A DNA stretch of 64,000 bases from Neorhizobium populisoli (GCF_019430945.1 NZ_JAHYCB010000008.1:62001-126000); one strand, 5' to 3'. Positions 25,860-35,242 are shown, counted from the first letter of the stretch. Notes: generated by a model from the sequence alone, not told the origin. Numbers and translations are program-made.

Positions 25860-27370
25860 GCGTCTCCTCCGGACGGCAGGCGGATGGTGAAGCAGGCGCC
25901 GCCATCGTTGCGCGCCTCAAGAGTGCCGTCCATCTTCTCGATCAGCCGTGCCGAGAGCGGTAGGCCGAGACCCATGCCGTCCCTCTTGGTGGAGAAGAAC
26001 GGTTCGAAGATGCGGTCGAGCGCGGCGGGTTCGATTCCCGGGCCATTGTCGGCGATGGTAATGACGGTTCCATAGCCTTCCGGCCGGGCGGCGAGACGGA
26101 TACGCGGCTCGGCTCGGCCTGCCAATGCGTCTGCTGCATTGCGGATCAGGTTATGGATGACCTGTTGGAAGGAAATGATGTCTATCGCCACGATACACGG
26201 TCGATCCGAAATGGTGGTCTCCAGCGCGATGCCACGTTGCGCCAGATCCGTTTCGACAAGCCGAAGGGCGCCGGCCAGAGCTTCGGCCAGGGGCACTTTT
26301 TCGATCCGTGCTTCGGCCCCGGAAATATAGGCCCGCATACGGCCAAGAATATCGCCTGCCCGCTTTGCCTCGCGGATATTGGCGTCCAGCGCCTGTTCGA
26401 GAATATCGTGGCGGTTGATCGTCAGCGCGCGCCGCGCCGCCTGGCTCTGGCTCAGCATCGCGGCGACCGGTTGGGCAAGCTCGTGGGCGATGCCGGATGC
26501 CATTTCGCCAAGCGCATTGACCCGGCCGGCATGCGCAAGCTGCGCCTCCTGTTCGAGCAACGCCGCCCGCCGTTCCTGCCGCCGCCGTTCGCGGCTTGCA
26601 TTCCGATATTGTTCGAGAAGCCAGACCACCGCCGCCAGGCCAATGAGAAGGGGCAGGATGAGACGCCAGGGCAGCAGTTCACCGAGGCTGATGCCACGTC
26701 TGATCCTCAGATGTAGCGGCTGTCCCGGATTGCTGACCGAAAAGCTGGTCGTTGCTGAAAGGATCGGCGTATCGTCGGCAGTACGCGTGAAGAGCACTGC
26801 GTCGCCGAGCGATAGGTCGATCGAATATTCCGGAGGAACTCGATCAAAGTCCAGCAATCCGGCGGCGTTGATGCGTAGCCGCAAGAATCGGCCGGCCTCG
26901 ACCAGTTTGTAGATGTCATAGGTATACTGTCCGGCTGTAGGGCGGGTTGCGGTATCACCCGGCTTGCCTAACCGGGGCAATTCACTTGCAACCCGATTCT
27001 CCTCGAAGGCCGGTCCGGTGGATTTTCCATAAGTGGTGACGTGCGCGACATCGCCATCGATACGCAGGGTCGCGATATCGGTAATGCGCGGGTAAAATGT
27101 GATGACTGACTCCGCGAGGCCCTGCACGCTGGCTGACGGTTCGTCCGGCGCCATGCGGATCACTGCGGCAAGTGCAGTCATATGTGCATCATGTTGCGCC
27201 AGCTTTTCGGCAAGCAACGTATCGGTCTGCCGCGCCCAGTTCGAAAGCTCTGATAGGCCCGCCCTGTACTGAAAGGCTGCCAACAAGGCGACGGCAAGCA
27301 CGCTTGCGACGAGCCAGGTTACGAGTGGCCTCATTAAGGTCATCGGCACGATCGAAAGATGTTTCATCAT
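25856..27370 (-). CDS. sensor histidine kinase with periplasmic sensing domain
   Basis: A 504-residue membrane kinase. Transmembrane segments are near 15-35 and near 237-255, framing a periplasmic domain of about 200 residues with no recognisable family. A coiled region rich in Arg/Glu follows. The H-box is GEMASGIAHELAQPVAAM (His near 298), the N-box VIHNLIRNAADAL, the G1 box IADNGPGIEP, the F-box FFSTKRDGMGLGLPL. The layout is like DctB/FixL-class kinases. First gene of an operon with the response regulator and possibly the HbpS-like protein. About 235 bp upstream (27371-27606) hold no gene. Confidence 0.92.
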   Translation of the reverse strand: MMKHLSIVPMTLMRPLVTWLVASVLAVALLAAFQYRAGLSELSNWARQTDTLLAEKLAQHDAHMTALAAVIRMAPDEPSASVQGLAESVITFYPRITDIATLRIDGDVAHVTTYGKSTGPAFEENRVASELPRLGKPGDTATRPTAGQYTYDIYKLVEAGRFLRLRINAAGLLDFDRVPPEYSIDLSLGDAVLFTRTADDTPILSATTSFSVSNPGQPLHLRIRRGISLGELLPWRLILPLLIGLAAVVWLLEQYRNASRERRRQERRAALLEQEAQLAHAGRVNALGEMASGIAHELAQPVAAMLSQSQAARRALTINRHDILEQALDANIREAKRAGDILGRMRAYISGAEARIEKVPLAEALAGALRLVETDLAQRGIALETTISDRPCIVAIDIISFQQVIHNLIRNAADALAGRAEPRIRLAARPEGYGTVITIADNGPGIEPAALDRIFEPFFSTKRDGMGLGLPLSARLIEKMDGTLEARNDGGACFTIRLPSGGDA

Positions 27371-27606
27371 GAATAGCGGCTGCTTAGTTCTTAGCGATTT
27401 TCAGTTGGCGAATCTCTATTCAAGATAGCATCGCCACTAGCGTGCTAATGCATCCCGGGGAAACCCGGCCACTAGGTTGTATATGAATTTTGAAACGGTG
27501 CGTGGCAAACCTCAACAGGTCGTGAACACTGTCGGTTCCACGCGGAGCTGACCCGGTTAGGCATAAAGGGATATGGACGAAGATTCGTACCACCAAGAGG
27601 TGGTTC

Positions 27607-27888
27607 ATGTATTCCCATGCAGACAGAATTTGCGTGGTCGAGCTGTATATAGGCAAGCGGGATAAGGCGAGGATTCGCCAATTAGATTATCCGGCCAAGA
27701 ATGCGCTGAGGAACTGGTACCCGCGATACGAGCTGCATCGAGATCTGCGCATCCATTCTGTGGCTCGCGCGCCGAAGTTTTCCGAGGCCCAGAAGCAGGC
27801 TACGCTTGAGCAATACGGCCCCTCACCATCGCTGGATCTCTTCAACAATGAGAGCATTGGGCTAGCCACGCCTGGAGGCGCTGGTTAA
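27607..27888 (+). pseudogene. IS3-family OrfA N-terminal remnant
   Basis: The frame begins with the HTH segment of an IS3-family OrfA (MYSHADRICVVELYIGKRDK, then IRQLDYPAKNALRNWY and RAPKFSEAQKQATLEQY). After about residue 70 it loses similarity and stops. No OrfB with a DDE domain follows. Terminal repeats are not visible. It is part of a mosaic of broken mobile and cargo genes up to about 28.4 kb. Confidence 0.65.
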
Positions 27889-28107
27889 GCGGCCTTCTTG
27901 CCTTTTGGATTGGCAGAGGCCTCGCCAAGCTGGGTCATCAGCCTGTCAGCCTTGATCTCTTCCTGCAAATTCGCGTCAGGAGGGCAACCGCCTCCTCCAG
28001 GCAGCGCTGGCCGGCCCGGCTCTTCAGCGTTCTATACCGGGCGATCTCGTAGTGCTCGACCGCCTGGCCAGACGCGACGAGCCCGGCGTCCAGCGTCGGT
28101 GAACCCT
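27885..28107 (-). pseudogene. YciE/YciF-type ferritin-like (DUF892) C-terminal remnant, frameshifted
   Basis: Read on the minus strand, one frame gives LDAGLVASGQAVEHYEIARY followed by RTLKSRAGQ, the hallmark of YciE/YciF ferritin-like proteins. After LEEAVALLTRI the frame shifts, and the usual end continues in another frame (EEIKADRLMTQLGEASA, then a Lys-rich tail and TAA at 27885-27887). The N-terminal half is missing. It is wedged between the IS3 and IS6 remnants and overlaps the end of the former by 4 bp. Confidence 0.7.
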
Positions 28108-28169
28108 TGAACTTATTTCATTACTTAGATTCAACGGATTGGCGTTGTTTAATGTGCGTCGAGGTTTCG

Positions 28170-28395
28170 TATGCCACCTCGTCCATATGCCAGATATCTT
28201 TTCGCGGCGGCTTCTTTCTGCGCAACTGTTTGGCGTAAGTCGCTCCGAACTTCCGGCCCCACCGCCTGATCGTTTCGTAAGACACGACAATGCCGCGCTC
28301 CAACAGCATTCCCTTCACCAGCCGAATTCTCAAAGGAAACCTGAAATACAGCCAGACCATGGGCGATGATCTGCTGTGGAAAGCGGTGGGTTCTT
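28170..28395 (-). pseudogene. IS6-family transposase remnant, frameshifted and truncated
   Basis: The IS6/IS26-type N-terminus is split over two frames: HRFPQQIIAHG, then VWLYFRFPLRIRLVKGM after a shift near 28360. The conserved GIVVSYETIRRWGRKFG follows, then KDIWHMDEV, which contains the first catalytic Asp of the DDE triad. The rest of the catalytic domain is missing; the frame runs on into unrelated sequence to about 28121. No terminal inverted repeats are seen. Confidence 0.75.
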
Positions 28396-28762
28396 GTAAC
28401 TGATCGTCGGCGAGTTCGTCTGGCGGAAAAGCTTCGCTTCTCCTGCCGATCGTAGCTCCTCGTCCTGCGGACCATAACCTCAAGGGTGAGCTGCGCGAAC
28501 GGGACAAATCCTGCCCCGAAACCATTTTTACTTGCAATCCCAACAAAGCCCTTCGTAGGGATTTTGCGTTCTACGGCTATCATCAGAATGCCGGCGAGAT
28601 CGCTGTGTTCCGGCGTAGCGTTGACCCTACCATCGGCGCCGAAAGGCTGACCCCAGTCACGTAAAGGAACGCTTGCGGGAAAAGATGCCGGCCGTGCTGC
28701 ACAAGCACAGGCCTGACTATACCCCCAAGCTCGATGCAAATTCGGGGACTGGCCGAACTGAC
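28396..28762. other. non-coding or decayed stretch
   Basis: About 370 bp between the IS6 remnant and the RpiR gene. A minus-strand frame is open across it (segments like GADGRVNATPEHSDLAGIL) but has no start, no site and no family I recognise. It may be the remnant of another gene disrupted with the insertion sequences. Confidence 0.4.
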
Positions 28763-29653
28763 CTACAGAAGCACCTGTGACAGGCCGCTTGTCGCCCGGA
28801 AAGCCTTGAACGCGCCGAGCGACCGGAGCGACCGGCCATCGTCGATGGCGGCGAGGTCGAGGATGACGGCGTTGGAGATCGTCATCGGCACGACCAGCGA
28901 CTGGGATTCGCCGGGATCGCCGCGGGAAACAAGGATTTGGTGATCGGGAGCCGGATCGATGCGCGCGCCGCCGATATCGGTGATGGCGAGCGTCGTGGCG
29001 CCGCATCCGGCGGCGATCTCGCGCACTTCCTGCATCAACGCCGGCAGTCGGCGAAACGCCAGGAGCAAGACGACATCATCGGATGTCATCGTCTTCAACA
29101 CCTCGGCCAGTTGATGGACCTGACTGGCAAGATCGATGGCTTCGTAACCCGACCGGTTGAGGCGCAGCGCGATCAGCGCGGAGAGCGCTGCGAAATGACC
29201 GCGGCCGAAAACGAAGACTCGCCGGCAGTCGCGGATTCGTTCGGCGAACGCGCGGACATCGCCGTCGGAGACGCCGTTGCGCGCCTGTCGAAGGGCGGTG
29301 ATCTCGCTTTCGATGACAGAGTCGAGCAGCCCGCCTTCTTCGGCCTTGACCAGACGGGCGGCCATGCGGGCGGCCGGGCTTTCGAAATCGCTGCCGCCTT
29401 CCATCAGATTGCTTTGAAGGAAGGTTCTGAATTCCGGATAACCTTTGAAGCCGAGACGGCGGGCGAGCCGCACCGCCGAAGCCGGGTGGACGCCGGCGCG
29501 AAACGAGACCTCCGTGCCGTTTTCCATCGCGGCGCGGATCGGGTCCTGCATCAGCACGTCGAGAAGCCGCGTATCGGCATCGGTGAGCCGTGTCGAATGG
29601 CGGCTTATCAGGTCGCCGAGAGGCTGTGGGATATCGCTAGTCTTGTCCATCAT
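28763..29653 (-). CDS. MurR/RpiR-family transcriptional regulator
   Basis: A 296-residue regulator with an N-terminal HTH_6-type domain (about 1-80, SFRAGVHPASAVRLARRLGF and GYPEFRTFL) and a C-terminal SIS sugar-phosphate-binding domain (FVFGRGHFAALSALIALRL, and MTSDDVVLLLAFRR). The ATG at 29653 immediately follows the stop of the ATPase gene (29654), so it is the last gene of the Ugp-type operon and likely its own regulator, responding to a phosphorylated ligand. The last ~15 residues are near the decayed region, but length is normal. Confidence 0.92.
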   Translation of the reverse strand: MMDKTSDIPQPLGDLISRHSTRLTDADTRLLDVLMQDPIRAAMENGTEVSFRAGVHPASAVRLARRLGFKGYPEFRTFLQSNLMEGGSDFESPAARMAARLVKAEEGGLLDSVIESEITALRQARNGVSDGDVRAFAERIRDCRRVFVFGRGHFAALSALIALRLNRSGYEAIDLASQVHQLAEVLKTMTSDDVVLLLAFRRLPALMQEVREIAAGCGATTLAITDIGGARIDPAPDHQILVSRGDPGESQSLVVPMTISNAVILDLAAIDDGRSLRSLGAFKAFRATSGLSQVLL

Positions 29654-30739
29654 TCACTGCCGGGATGACCCGTTCCGAAATTCAGCGCACCGCTTGGACG
29701 GGCCGATCGCAGATGCGAGATCAACCCGGGTGCCGCTGTGGTTATCGAAAAAAACCGCCTGGTCAAGATCGTAGCTCACCCAGAAGTTGCTCGTGTCGCG
29801 CGGCCTATCCTTGCGACCGCTGGTCAGCGTGATCCGGCCGGCAGCGCTGTCGCAATGCAGGATCAGGTCGGAGCCGGTCATTTCAGACAACACAAGACGG
29901 ACCGGAAGTGCCGCCTCCCGCGGCTGGTCGAGATGGACGGACATGGCTTCGGGGCGCAGGCCGACCATCAGGTCTTGGCGGCCCTGCCAGCCCGGCAGTT
30001 GCGCGACGGGCAGGAAATTCATCGGCGGCACGCCGAGGAAGCCGGCGACGAAACGGTTGTTCGGCCGATCGTAGATCGCCTCGGGCGTATCGAACTGCAG
30101 GAGGTCGCCGTCCTTCATGACCGCGATCCGGTCGGCGAGCGACAGCGCCTCCGTCTGGTCGTGAGTGACGTAGACGATCGTGGCACCGAGCTGACGGTGC
30201 AGCTCCTTGATCTCGGTGCGCATGGTGACACGCAACGAATTGTCGAGGTTCGACAACGGCTCGTCCATCAAGAAGATCGAGGTGTTGCGCGCCATGGCGC
30301 GGCCCATCGCGACGCGCTGCCGCTGGCCGCCGGAAAGCGCGCCGGGTTTGCGGTCGAGATAAGGGTCGAGCTGCAGGGTCTTCGCGACGCTTTCCGCCCG
30401 CGCATTGCGCTCGGCTTTAGGCATGCCGCGCAGTTCCAGCCCGAAGGCGATGTTTTCGCGCACCGTCATATGCGGATAAAGCGCATAGTTTTGGAAGATC
30501 ATCGCGATGTCGCGATTCTGCGGGGCAAGATTGTTGGCCCGCTTGCCGCCGATCTCGATATCGCCCTGTTCGCAGCGCTCCAGCCCTGCAATCAGGCGCA
30601 GCAACGTGGACTTGCCGCAGCCGGAGGGGCCGACGATGACGATGAACTCGCCGGGTTTGATGTCCATCGAGACGCCATGCAGGATTTCCGGCCCGTTCGG
30701 ATAGGACTTGCGGATATCGCGAAGGGTGATGCCGCTCAT
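29654..30739 (-). CDS. ugpC: ABC ATP-binding protein, UgpC/MalK type
   Basis: A 361-residue ATPase of carbohydrate/glycerophosphate importers. Walker A is GPSGCGKSTLL, the Q-loop MIFQNYALYPHM, the signature LSGGQRQRVAMGRA, Walker B IFLMDEPLSNLD and the H-loop VYVTHDQTEA. The C-terminal TOBE/OB domain has GFLGVPPMNFLP and VGLRPEAM. ATG at 30739 overlaps the phosphodiesterase stop by ATGA and follows GGAG. The position next to UgpQ and below a UgpBAE set argues for glycerophosphodiester/glycerol-3-phosphate import. Confidence 0.9.
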   Translation of the reverse strand: MSGITLRDIRKSYPNGPEILHGVSMDIKPGEFIVIVGPSGCGKSTLLRLIAGLERCEQGDIEIGGKRANNLAPQNRDIAMIFQNYALYPHMTVRENIAFGLELRGMPKAERNARAESVAKTLQLDPYLDRKPGALSGGQRQRVAMGRAMARNTSIFLMDEPLSNLDNSLRVTMRTEIKELHRQLGATIVYVTHDQTEALSLADRIAVMKDGDLLQFDTPEAIYDRPNNRFVAGFLGVPPMNFLPVAQLPGWQGRQDLMVGLRPEAMSVHLDQPREAALPVRLVLSEMTGSDLILHCDSAAGRITLTSGRKDRPRDTSNFWVSYDLDQAVFFDNHSGTRVDLASAIGPSKRCAEFRNGSSRQ

Positions 30740-31494
30740 CGTGTCGCTCCTTCGCGCCAACGGGTGCGGATGGCGATGGCGAGCGTCGGCCGGTCCGTGG
30801 TGAAGACCTTGACGCCAAGCGTCAGCACCTTTTCGATCTGTGTCGCGGTATGCGCCGACCAGCATCCGAAATCGAGCCCGGCATCCTGCACCTGCGCCAT
30901 CAGCGCCGCATCGGCAGTGTCCACATGAACGCCGATTTCCGAGATTTCGTGGCTCTTGCAGAGTTCGATGACGGCGGCAGGCCCAACCTGGCGCAGCACC
31001 GGCGGACTGACCAGCCAGAGCATCGGCCGGTCGGTCGCAGCGGCGATCGCATCGAGAGACTCGACCAGGAAGGAGGAGAATGTCGTCCGCTCCAGCATGT
31101 CGTGACGGGTGAGCAGGTCCACAACGCGCGGCACGAAATCAGGATACGGCCGGCCATCGGCGCCCGGTTTGATCTCGCAGCGGAAATCGACCATGCTTTC
31201 GGCATGGATGGCGCAAAGTTCGTCGAGCGAGATTGGGTTGCCGCCGGCGCCGTAATTGATCACGGCGGAGCGGACTTCAGCCTCCGTCAGCGTGGCGATC
31301 GCACCGCTGCGGTCGGTCGTGCCTTCGAGCGTAGCGTCGTGATGCACCATGATGGCGCCGTCGATCGTTGGGTGAACGTCGAATTCCACTTCCTCCAGCG
31401 GCATCTGCGCCGTGGCGGAAAAACCTCTGGGCGTGCTGTCGCCGAATTCCAGCGTGCCGCCCCGATGTGATGCTATGCGTGTCATGCTTGTCAT
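30736..31494 (-). CDS. ugpQ: glycerophosphodiester phosphodiesterase, UgpQ-like
   Basis: A 252-residue GDPD-family TIM-barrel enzyme that cleaves glycerophosphodiesters to glycerol-3-phosphate and an alcohol. The catalytic region has ASHRGG near the start, VEFDVHPTIDGAIMVHHD (metal-binding Glu/Asp and second His) and LEGTTDRSG. FRCEIKP carries the third acidic ligand. It is cytoplasmic (no signal peptide), as UgpQ is, and sits inside the importer operon. Overlaps the ATPase start by 4 bp and follows the permease gene by 12 bp. Confidence 0.92.
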   Translation of the reverse strand: MTSMTRIASHRGGTLEFGDSTPRGFSATAQMPLEEVEFDVHPTIDGAIMVHHDATLEGTTDRSGAIATLTEAEVRSAVINYGAGGNPISLDELCAIHAESMVDFRCEIKPGADGRPYPDFVPRVVDLLTRHDMLERTTFSSFLVESLDAIAAATDRPMLWLVSPPVLRQVGPAAVIELCKSHEISEIGVHVDTADAALMAQVQDAGLDFGCWSAHTATQIEKVLTLGVKVFTTDRPTLAIAIRTRWREGATR

Positions 31495-31506
31495 GCCTTT
31501 CAGGAT

Positions 31507-32316
31507 TTACTTGATCGCGCCCATGGTGATGCCGCGCACGAGGTGGCGTTCCACGAGCAGGAAACCGGCGAGCACCGGCAGGATGGTGATGGTCGAGGCG
31601 GCCATGACCAGCGGCCAGTCGACCAGGCCTTCGCCGGGATTGATGCGATAAAGACGCGCGAGCCCGATCTGCAGCGTGAAGAGGTCGTCCTTGCCGACGG
31701 CGATCAGCGGCCAGATGTAGTTGTTCCATTCGGTGATGAAGATGTAGAGCCCCATCGAGAAAATCGCCGGCCGCGCGATCGGCACGATCACCCGCCACAG
31801 CACCTGCATCGGCGTCGCGCCGTCCATATAGGCGGCCTCGTCAAGCGCCTTCGGAATGCCGCGGATGTACTGGCGCAGGAAGAAGGCCGCGAAACCGTTC
31901 GACACGGCAGGCAGGATCAGCCCCGCATAGGTATCGAGCAGGCCGGCCTTGGCGAGCGTCAGGTAATTCGGGATGAGGCTGATATGGCTCGGGATCATCA
32001 GCGTTGCGACGGTTGCTCCAAACAGCAGATCGCCGCCGCGGAACTGGAAGCGTGCGAAGGCGAAGGCGGCCATGGTGGCGATGGTGATGCCGAGCAGCGT
32101 CACGAGGCCTGAGACGATGATGCTGTTCATGAGATAACGGGCGAAATTGTATTCCGAGACAGCACGGACGTAGTTGTCCAGCGTAAATTCGGGACTGCCG
32201 GTGTAATAGGCCTGTGCCGTCTCGAACGATATCCAGATGGAATAAAGGACCGGCGACAGGAAGAGCAGGCCAACGACAAGTGCCAGCCCGACCATGAACG
32301 GGTTCTCACGCTTCAT
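31507..32316 (-). CDS. ABC permease, UgpE-like (CUT1)
   Basis: A 269-residue inner-membrane permease. ATG at 32316 follows GGAAGG and overlaps the preceding permease gene by 11 bp. Six hydrophobic segments begin at VGLALVVGLLFLSPVLYSIW; the EAA loop is EAAYMDGATPMQVLWRVIVP. The C-terminal end LVERHLVRGITMGAIK is the classic CUT1 permease ending. It forms the channel with the UgpA-like protein. Confidence 0.92.
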   Translation of the reverse strand: MKRENPFMVGLALVVGLLFLSPVLYSIWISFETAQAYYTGSPEFTLDNYVRAVSEYNFARYLMNSIIVSGLVTLLGITIATMAAFAFARFQFRGGDLLFGATVATLMIPSHISLIPNYLTLAKAGLLDTYAGLILPAVSNGFAAFFLRQYIRGIPKALDEAAYMDGATPMQVLWRVIVPIARPAIFSMGLYIFITEWNNYIWPLIAVGKDDLFTLQIGLARLYRINPGEGLVDWPLVMAASTITILPVLAGFLLVERHLVRGITMGAIK

Positions 32317-33232
32317 AATGCACCTTCCGGCCGATGACACGGGATTTGATCAGCGACAGCACGATCAGGAAGACGAACAACAGGACGGCAAGCGCCGAGC
32401 CCTGGCCGATATCGAAAAGCGTGAAGCCGACGCGGTAGAGCAGGTTGACCAGCATGTCGGTTGCACCCGCCGGGCCGCCCTTGGTCATGATGTTGACGAT
32501 GGTGAAGACCTGGAAGGCTTCGATCACCGAGATCACCAGCAGGAAATAGGTGGTCGGCATGACGAGCGGCACGGTGACGCGCCGGAAGACGTGGAGCTTG
32601 CGCCCGCCATCGACGGCTGCGGCATCGTAGAGTTCCTGCGGCACGGCCTGCAGGCCGGCAATATAGATGACGACGTCATAACCGAGCTGTTTCCAGGTGT
32701 TGACGAAGATCAGCACCCACAGTGCAAGGCTTGGGTCCTGCAGCCACGGAACCTTTCCGAAGCCAAGCGTGGCCAGCGCAGCATTGACCATGCCGTAGTC
32801 GGTGGAAAACACCCAGGAGAAAACGACGGCGATCGAGACGGCGGACGTGACGGACGGCAGGAAGAATGCGGCGCGCAGGAGCCGCGAGGGTAGTGTTTCG
32901 CGCACGAGATAGCTTGCGACCGCCAGTGCCAGCGCCAAACGCAGCGGCACCGACAGCACGGCAAAGATCGTCGTGACCTTCAGCGAATTCCAGAAATCGC
33001 GCGACGAAAGCAGTGTTTCGTAATTCTCCAACCCGACGAATGGCATGGTCGGCGACAGGAAATCCCAGTGCCGGACGCTGAGATTGAGGCTCGACAGGAT
33101 CGGAACATAGGTGAAGACCTCGATGAAGATGATCAGCGGCGCAACAAGCAGATATGGGGTCAGGGCACGGAACATGGGCTTTGATACGGTTGAACGACGG
33201 GTCGTAACCGACCCGCCGTCTTGGATTGTCAC
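32306..33232 (-). CDS. ABC permease, UgpA-like (CUT1)
   Basis: A 308-residue permease with a first helix at about 25-45 (PYLLVAPLIIFIEVFTYVPI) and the EAA loop YDAAAVDGGRKLHVFRRVTV. The MTKGGPAGATDMLVNLLYR region is typical of the CUT1 A-type subunit. It lies 5 bp after the binding-protein gene and overlaps the second permease, so the operon is tightly coupled. Confidence 0.92.
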   Translation of the reverse strand: MTIQDGGSVTTRRSTVSKPMFRALTPYLLVAPLIIFIEVFTYVPILSSLNLSVRHWDFLSPTMPFVGLENYETLLSSRDFWNSLKVTTIFAVLSVPLRLALALAVASYLVRETLPSRLLRAAFFLPSVTSAVSIAVVFSWVFSTDYGMVNAALATLGFGKVPWLQDPSLALWVLIFVNTWKQLGYDVVIYIAGLQAVPQELYDAAAVDGGRKLHVFRRVTVPLVMPTTYFLLVISVIEAFQVFTIVNIMTKGGPAGATDMLVNLLYRVGFTLFDIGQGSALAVLLFVFLIVLSLIKSRVIGRKVHYEA

Positions 33233-33237
33233 AAGGC

Positions 33238-34497
33238 TCAGTTGCCGGCGCGCTTGGCTTCGGCGCGGGTCTGGGCGGCGAAGTCCTTCATGGTCTCATC
33301 GACCGGACGTTGGCCGAGTGCCATGGCTTCCCACATCTTGTATTCGGTGGTGCGCATCCAGGTGACGACCGGCGGGCGGGCGCGGCCATAGGCATAGTCG
33401 AGGCTCTTGATGGCGGTATCGATGCCCGGCTGGGTGGCGAGCGCCTTGGCAGCGACCGGAAGAGCCGCGCTCTTTTTGTTGATCGGCAGGTAGCCGGTGG
33501 CGGCGAACCAAGTGGCATTCGCTTCCGGCGACGCGGCGTAGCTGACGAATTTGTATGCGGCGTCCTGAACTTCCTTTGAGGAGGAGGCGAGGATGCCGAT
33601 GCCGGCGCCGCCGATCGGAACCGAGCAGACCTTGTTGCAGGGCATCGGGCGGACTTCCAGCTTGTCGCCGAGCGCCTTTTTAGAGCCGGTATAATTACCG
33701 GTCGAGTTCATCATGATGCCGACCTTGCCGGCGAGGAACGCGTCACGGCCATTGTCTTCTTCGGTCACGCCGTCCGGCGAGGCGACCTTTTCCTTGGAGA
33801 CCAGCGACGCCATCCACTGATAGGCTTCGATCGTGTTCGGCGAGTCCAGCAGGATGTTATTGGTCTTGCGGTCGATCAGCTCACTGTCATTGGCCATGAC
33901 GACGCCCCAGCGGGCGAACTGGCCAGGGGCGGCGATGCCGGTAATGCCATCCTTGCCGAGCTTTTCGGTGATCGTTTTGGAGGTGGCGAGGATATCGGCA
34001 AAGGTCTTCAAAGCCGGTTCGCCGGTAATGCCGGCGCGCGCCATGATGTCCTTGTTGTAATAGAGGACCGGCGTCGAGGAGTTGAAGGGAACGATATAGT
34101 TCTTGCCCTTGTAGACGCCCACTTCGCGGGCATAATCGTAAAGGTCGGCCTTCAGCGGGTCGGTGTCGAAATAGGGCGTCAGGTCGATCAGGGCGCCGCG
34201 TTCGGCAAAGAGGCCGTAGCGGGTGACTTCGAGGATGACGGCGTCGGGAGCGCGGTTGGCCGGAATGGCGGCCTGCAGCTTGGCGACGATATCATTGTAG
34301 TCGCCGATGAATTCGGCCTGCACGTCGATGCCCGGATTTGCGGTTTTGAAATCGGCGATGATCTTGTTGAGTGCTTCGCCGGATGCCTTGTTGAAGCTGT
34401 GCCAGAATTTCACGGTCGTTGCGGCTTCCGCCGAACCGACCATGGAGAACAGGGCAACAGCACCTGCAAGAACTGCGTTCTGCAATTTAAATGACAT
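33238..34497 (-). CDS. ABC substrate-binding protein, UgpB-like
   Basis: A 419-residue periplasmic protein of the SBP_bac_1 fold. ATG at 34497 follows GGAGA and starts a signal peptide (FKLQNAVLAGAVALFSMVG, cleavage after AEA). The mature start TTVKFWHSFNKASGEALN, then FIGDYNDIVAKLQAA and VPFNSSTPVLYYNKD, is like UgpB. First gene of the operon SBP, permease, permease, GDPD, ATPase, RpiR. The 225 bp upstream (34498-34722) contain its promoter. Glycerol-3-phosphate or glycerophosphodiesters are the likely ligands from the operon content. Confidence 0.88.
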   Translation of the reverse strand: MSFKLQNAVLAGAVALFSMVGSAEAATTVKFWHSFNKASGEALNKIIADFKTANPGIDVQAEFIGDYNDIVAKLQAAIPANRAPDAVILEVTRYGLFAERGALIDLTPYFDTDPLKADLYDYAREVGVYKGKNYIVPFNSSTPVLYYNKDIMARAGITGEPALKTFADILATSKTITEKLGKDGITGIAAPGQFARWGVVMANDSELIDRKTNNILLDSPNTIEAYQWMASLVSKEKVASPDGVTEEDNGRDAFLAGKVGIMMNSTGNYTGSKKALGDKLEVRPMPCNKVCSVPIGGAGIGILASSSKEVQDAAYKFVSYAASPEANATWFAATGYLPINKKSAALPVAAKALATQPGIDTAIKSLDYAYGRARPPVVTWMRTTEYKMWEAMALGQRPVDETMKDFAAQTRAEAKRAGN

Positions 34498-34722
34498 ATA
34501 GTCTCTCCTTTGCAAAAAAAATTGCATGCCGTTTTGTCGACGTTTAGCCGGAGGTCGAGACAGTTTCGTAAAGGCTATGTGAATTTTGGATGACTGTTCT
34601 GTTGCAGACTCGAAACCTGGCCTAGTCGATAAAAGGACCGATTTTTCGCGATTGCTGTAGGATGGCAGCGCCCCGTCTCGTCCTTGGGTGGTCTAAGCCC
34701 ATGATCAGGAAGGATCACGACA

Positions 34723-35166
34723 ATGCCAAGCACTATCCAGTTGCACCGGGTTTTCACAACGAGCCCGGACAAGGTCTACCGCGCATTCACCGAGGTCGAT
34801 GCGCTTGCGAAATGGCTGCCGCCGAACGGCTTTACCTGCACCGTGCACGATCTCGATGCGACCGTCGGCGGCAAGTTCCGGATGTCTTTCCACAACTTCA
34901 CCACCGGCCATAGCCATTCCTTCGGCGGCGAGTATCGTGAACTCGTTCAGGGCGAACGCCTTGTCTATACGGATCGGTTCGACGATCCGAACCTGCCGGG
35001 CGAGATCGTCGTGACGGTCGTGCTCAAGAAGGTGTCCGTCGGTACCGAGGTCAACATCACCCAGGCGGGCATTCCCGACGCTATTCCGGCCGAAGCCTGC
35101 TATCTCGGCTGGCAGGAATCGCTGATCAATCTAGCAAAGCTCGTCGAGCCGGAGATCAACCAGTAA
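34723..35166 (+). CDS. SRPBCC/AHSA1-family protein
   Basis: A 147-residue protein of the START-like (AHSA1) fold, with a hydrophobic ligand cavity. Family marks are LHRVFTTSPDKVYRAFTEVD, KWLPPNGFTCTVHDLDATVG and the C-terminal CYLGWQESLINLAKLVEP. AGGAAGG lies just upstream of the start. It is a stand-alone gene followed by its own terminator. Function in this family ranges from stress response to polyketide-like ligands; nothing here decides it. Confidence 0.9.
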   Translation: MPSTIQLHRVFTTSPDKVYRAFTEVDALAKWLPPNGFTCTVHDLDATVGGKFRMSFHNFTTGHSHSFGGEYRELVQGERLVYTDRFDDPNLPGEIVVTVVLKKVSVGTEVNITQAGIPDAIPAEACYLGWQESLINLAKLVEPEINQ

Positions 35167-35192
35167 GCAGTCCGCAATATCGCAGGTTCAAG

Positions 35193-35226
35193 GCGGCCAT
35201 GAAGTCACGCGCTTCAGGCCGCTTTT
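35193..35226 (+). terminator. Rho-independent terminator after the SRPBCC gene
   Basis: GCGGCC-A-TGAAG pairs with CTTCA-GGCCGC (11 bp with a single bulged A), loop of seven bases, then TTTT at 35223-35226. It begins 26 bp after the stop codon at 35164-35166. Confidence 0.85.
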
Positions 35227-35242
35227 CCTTGCCGATTGGCAC

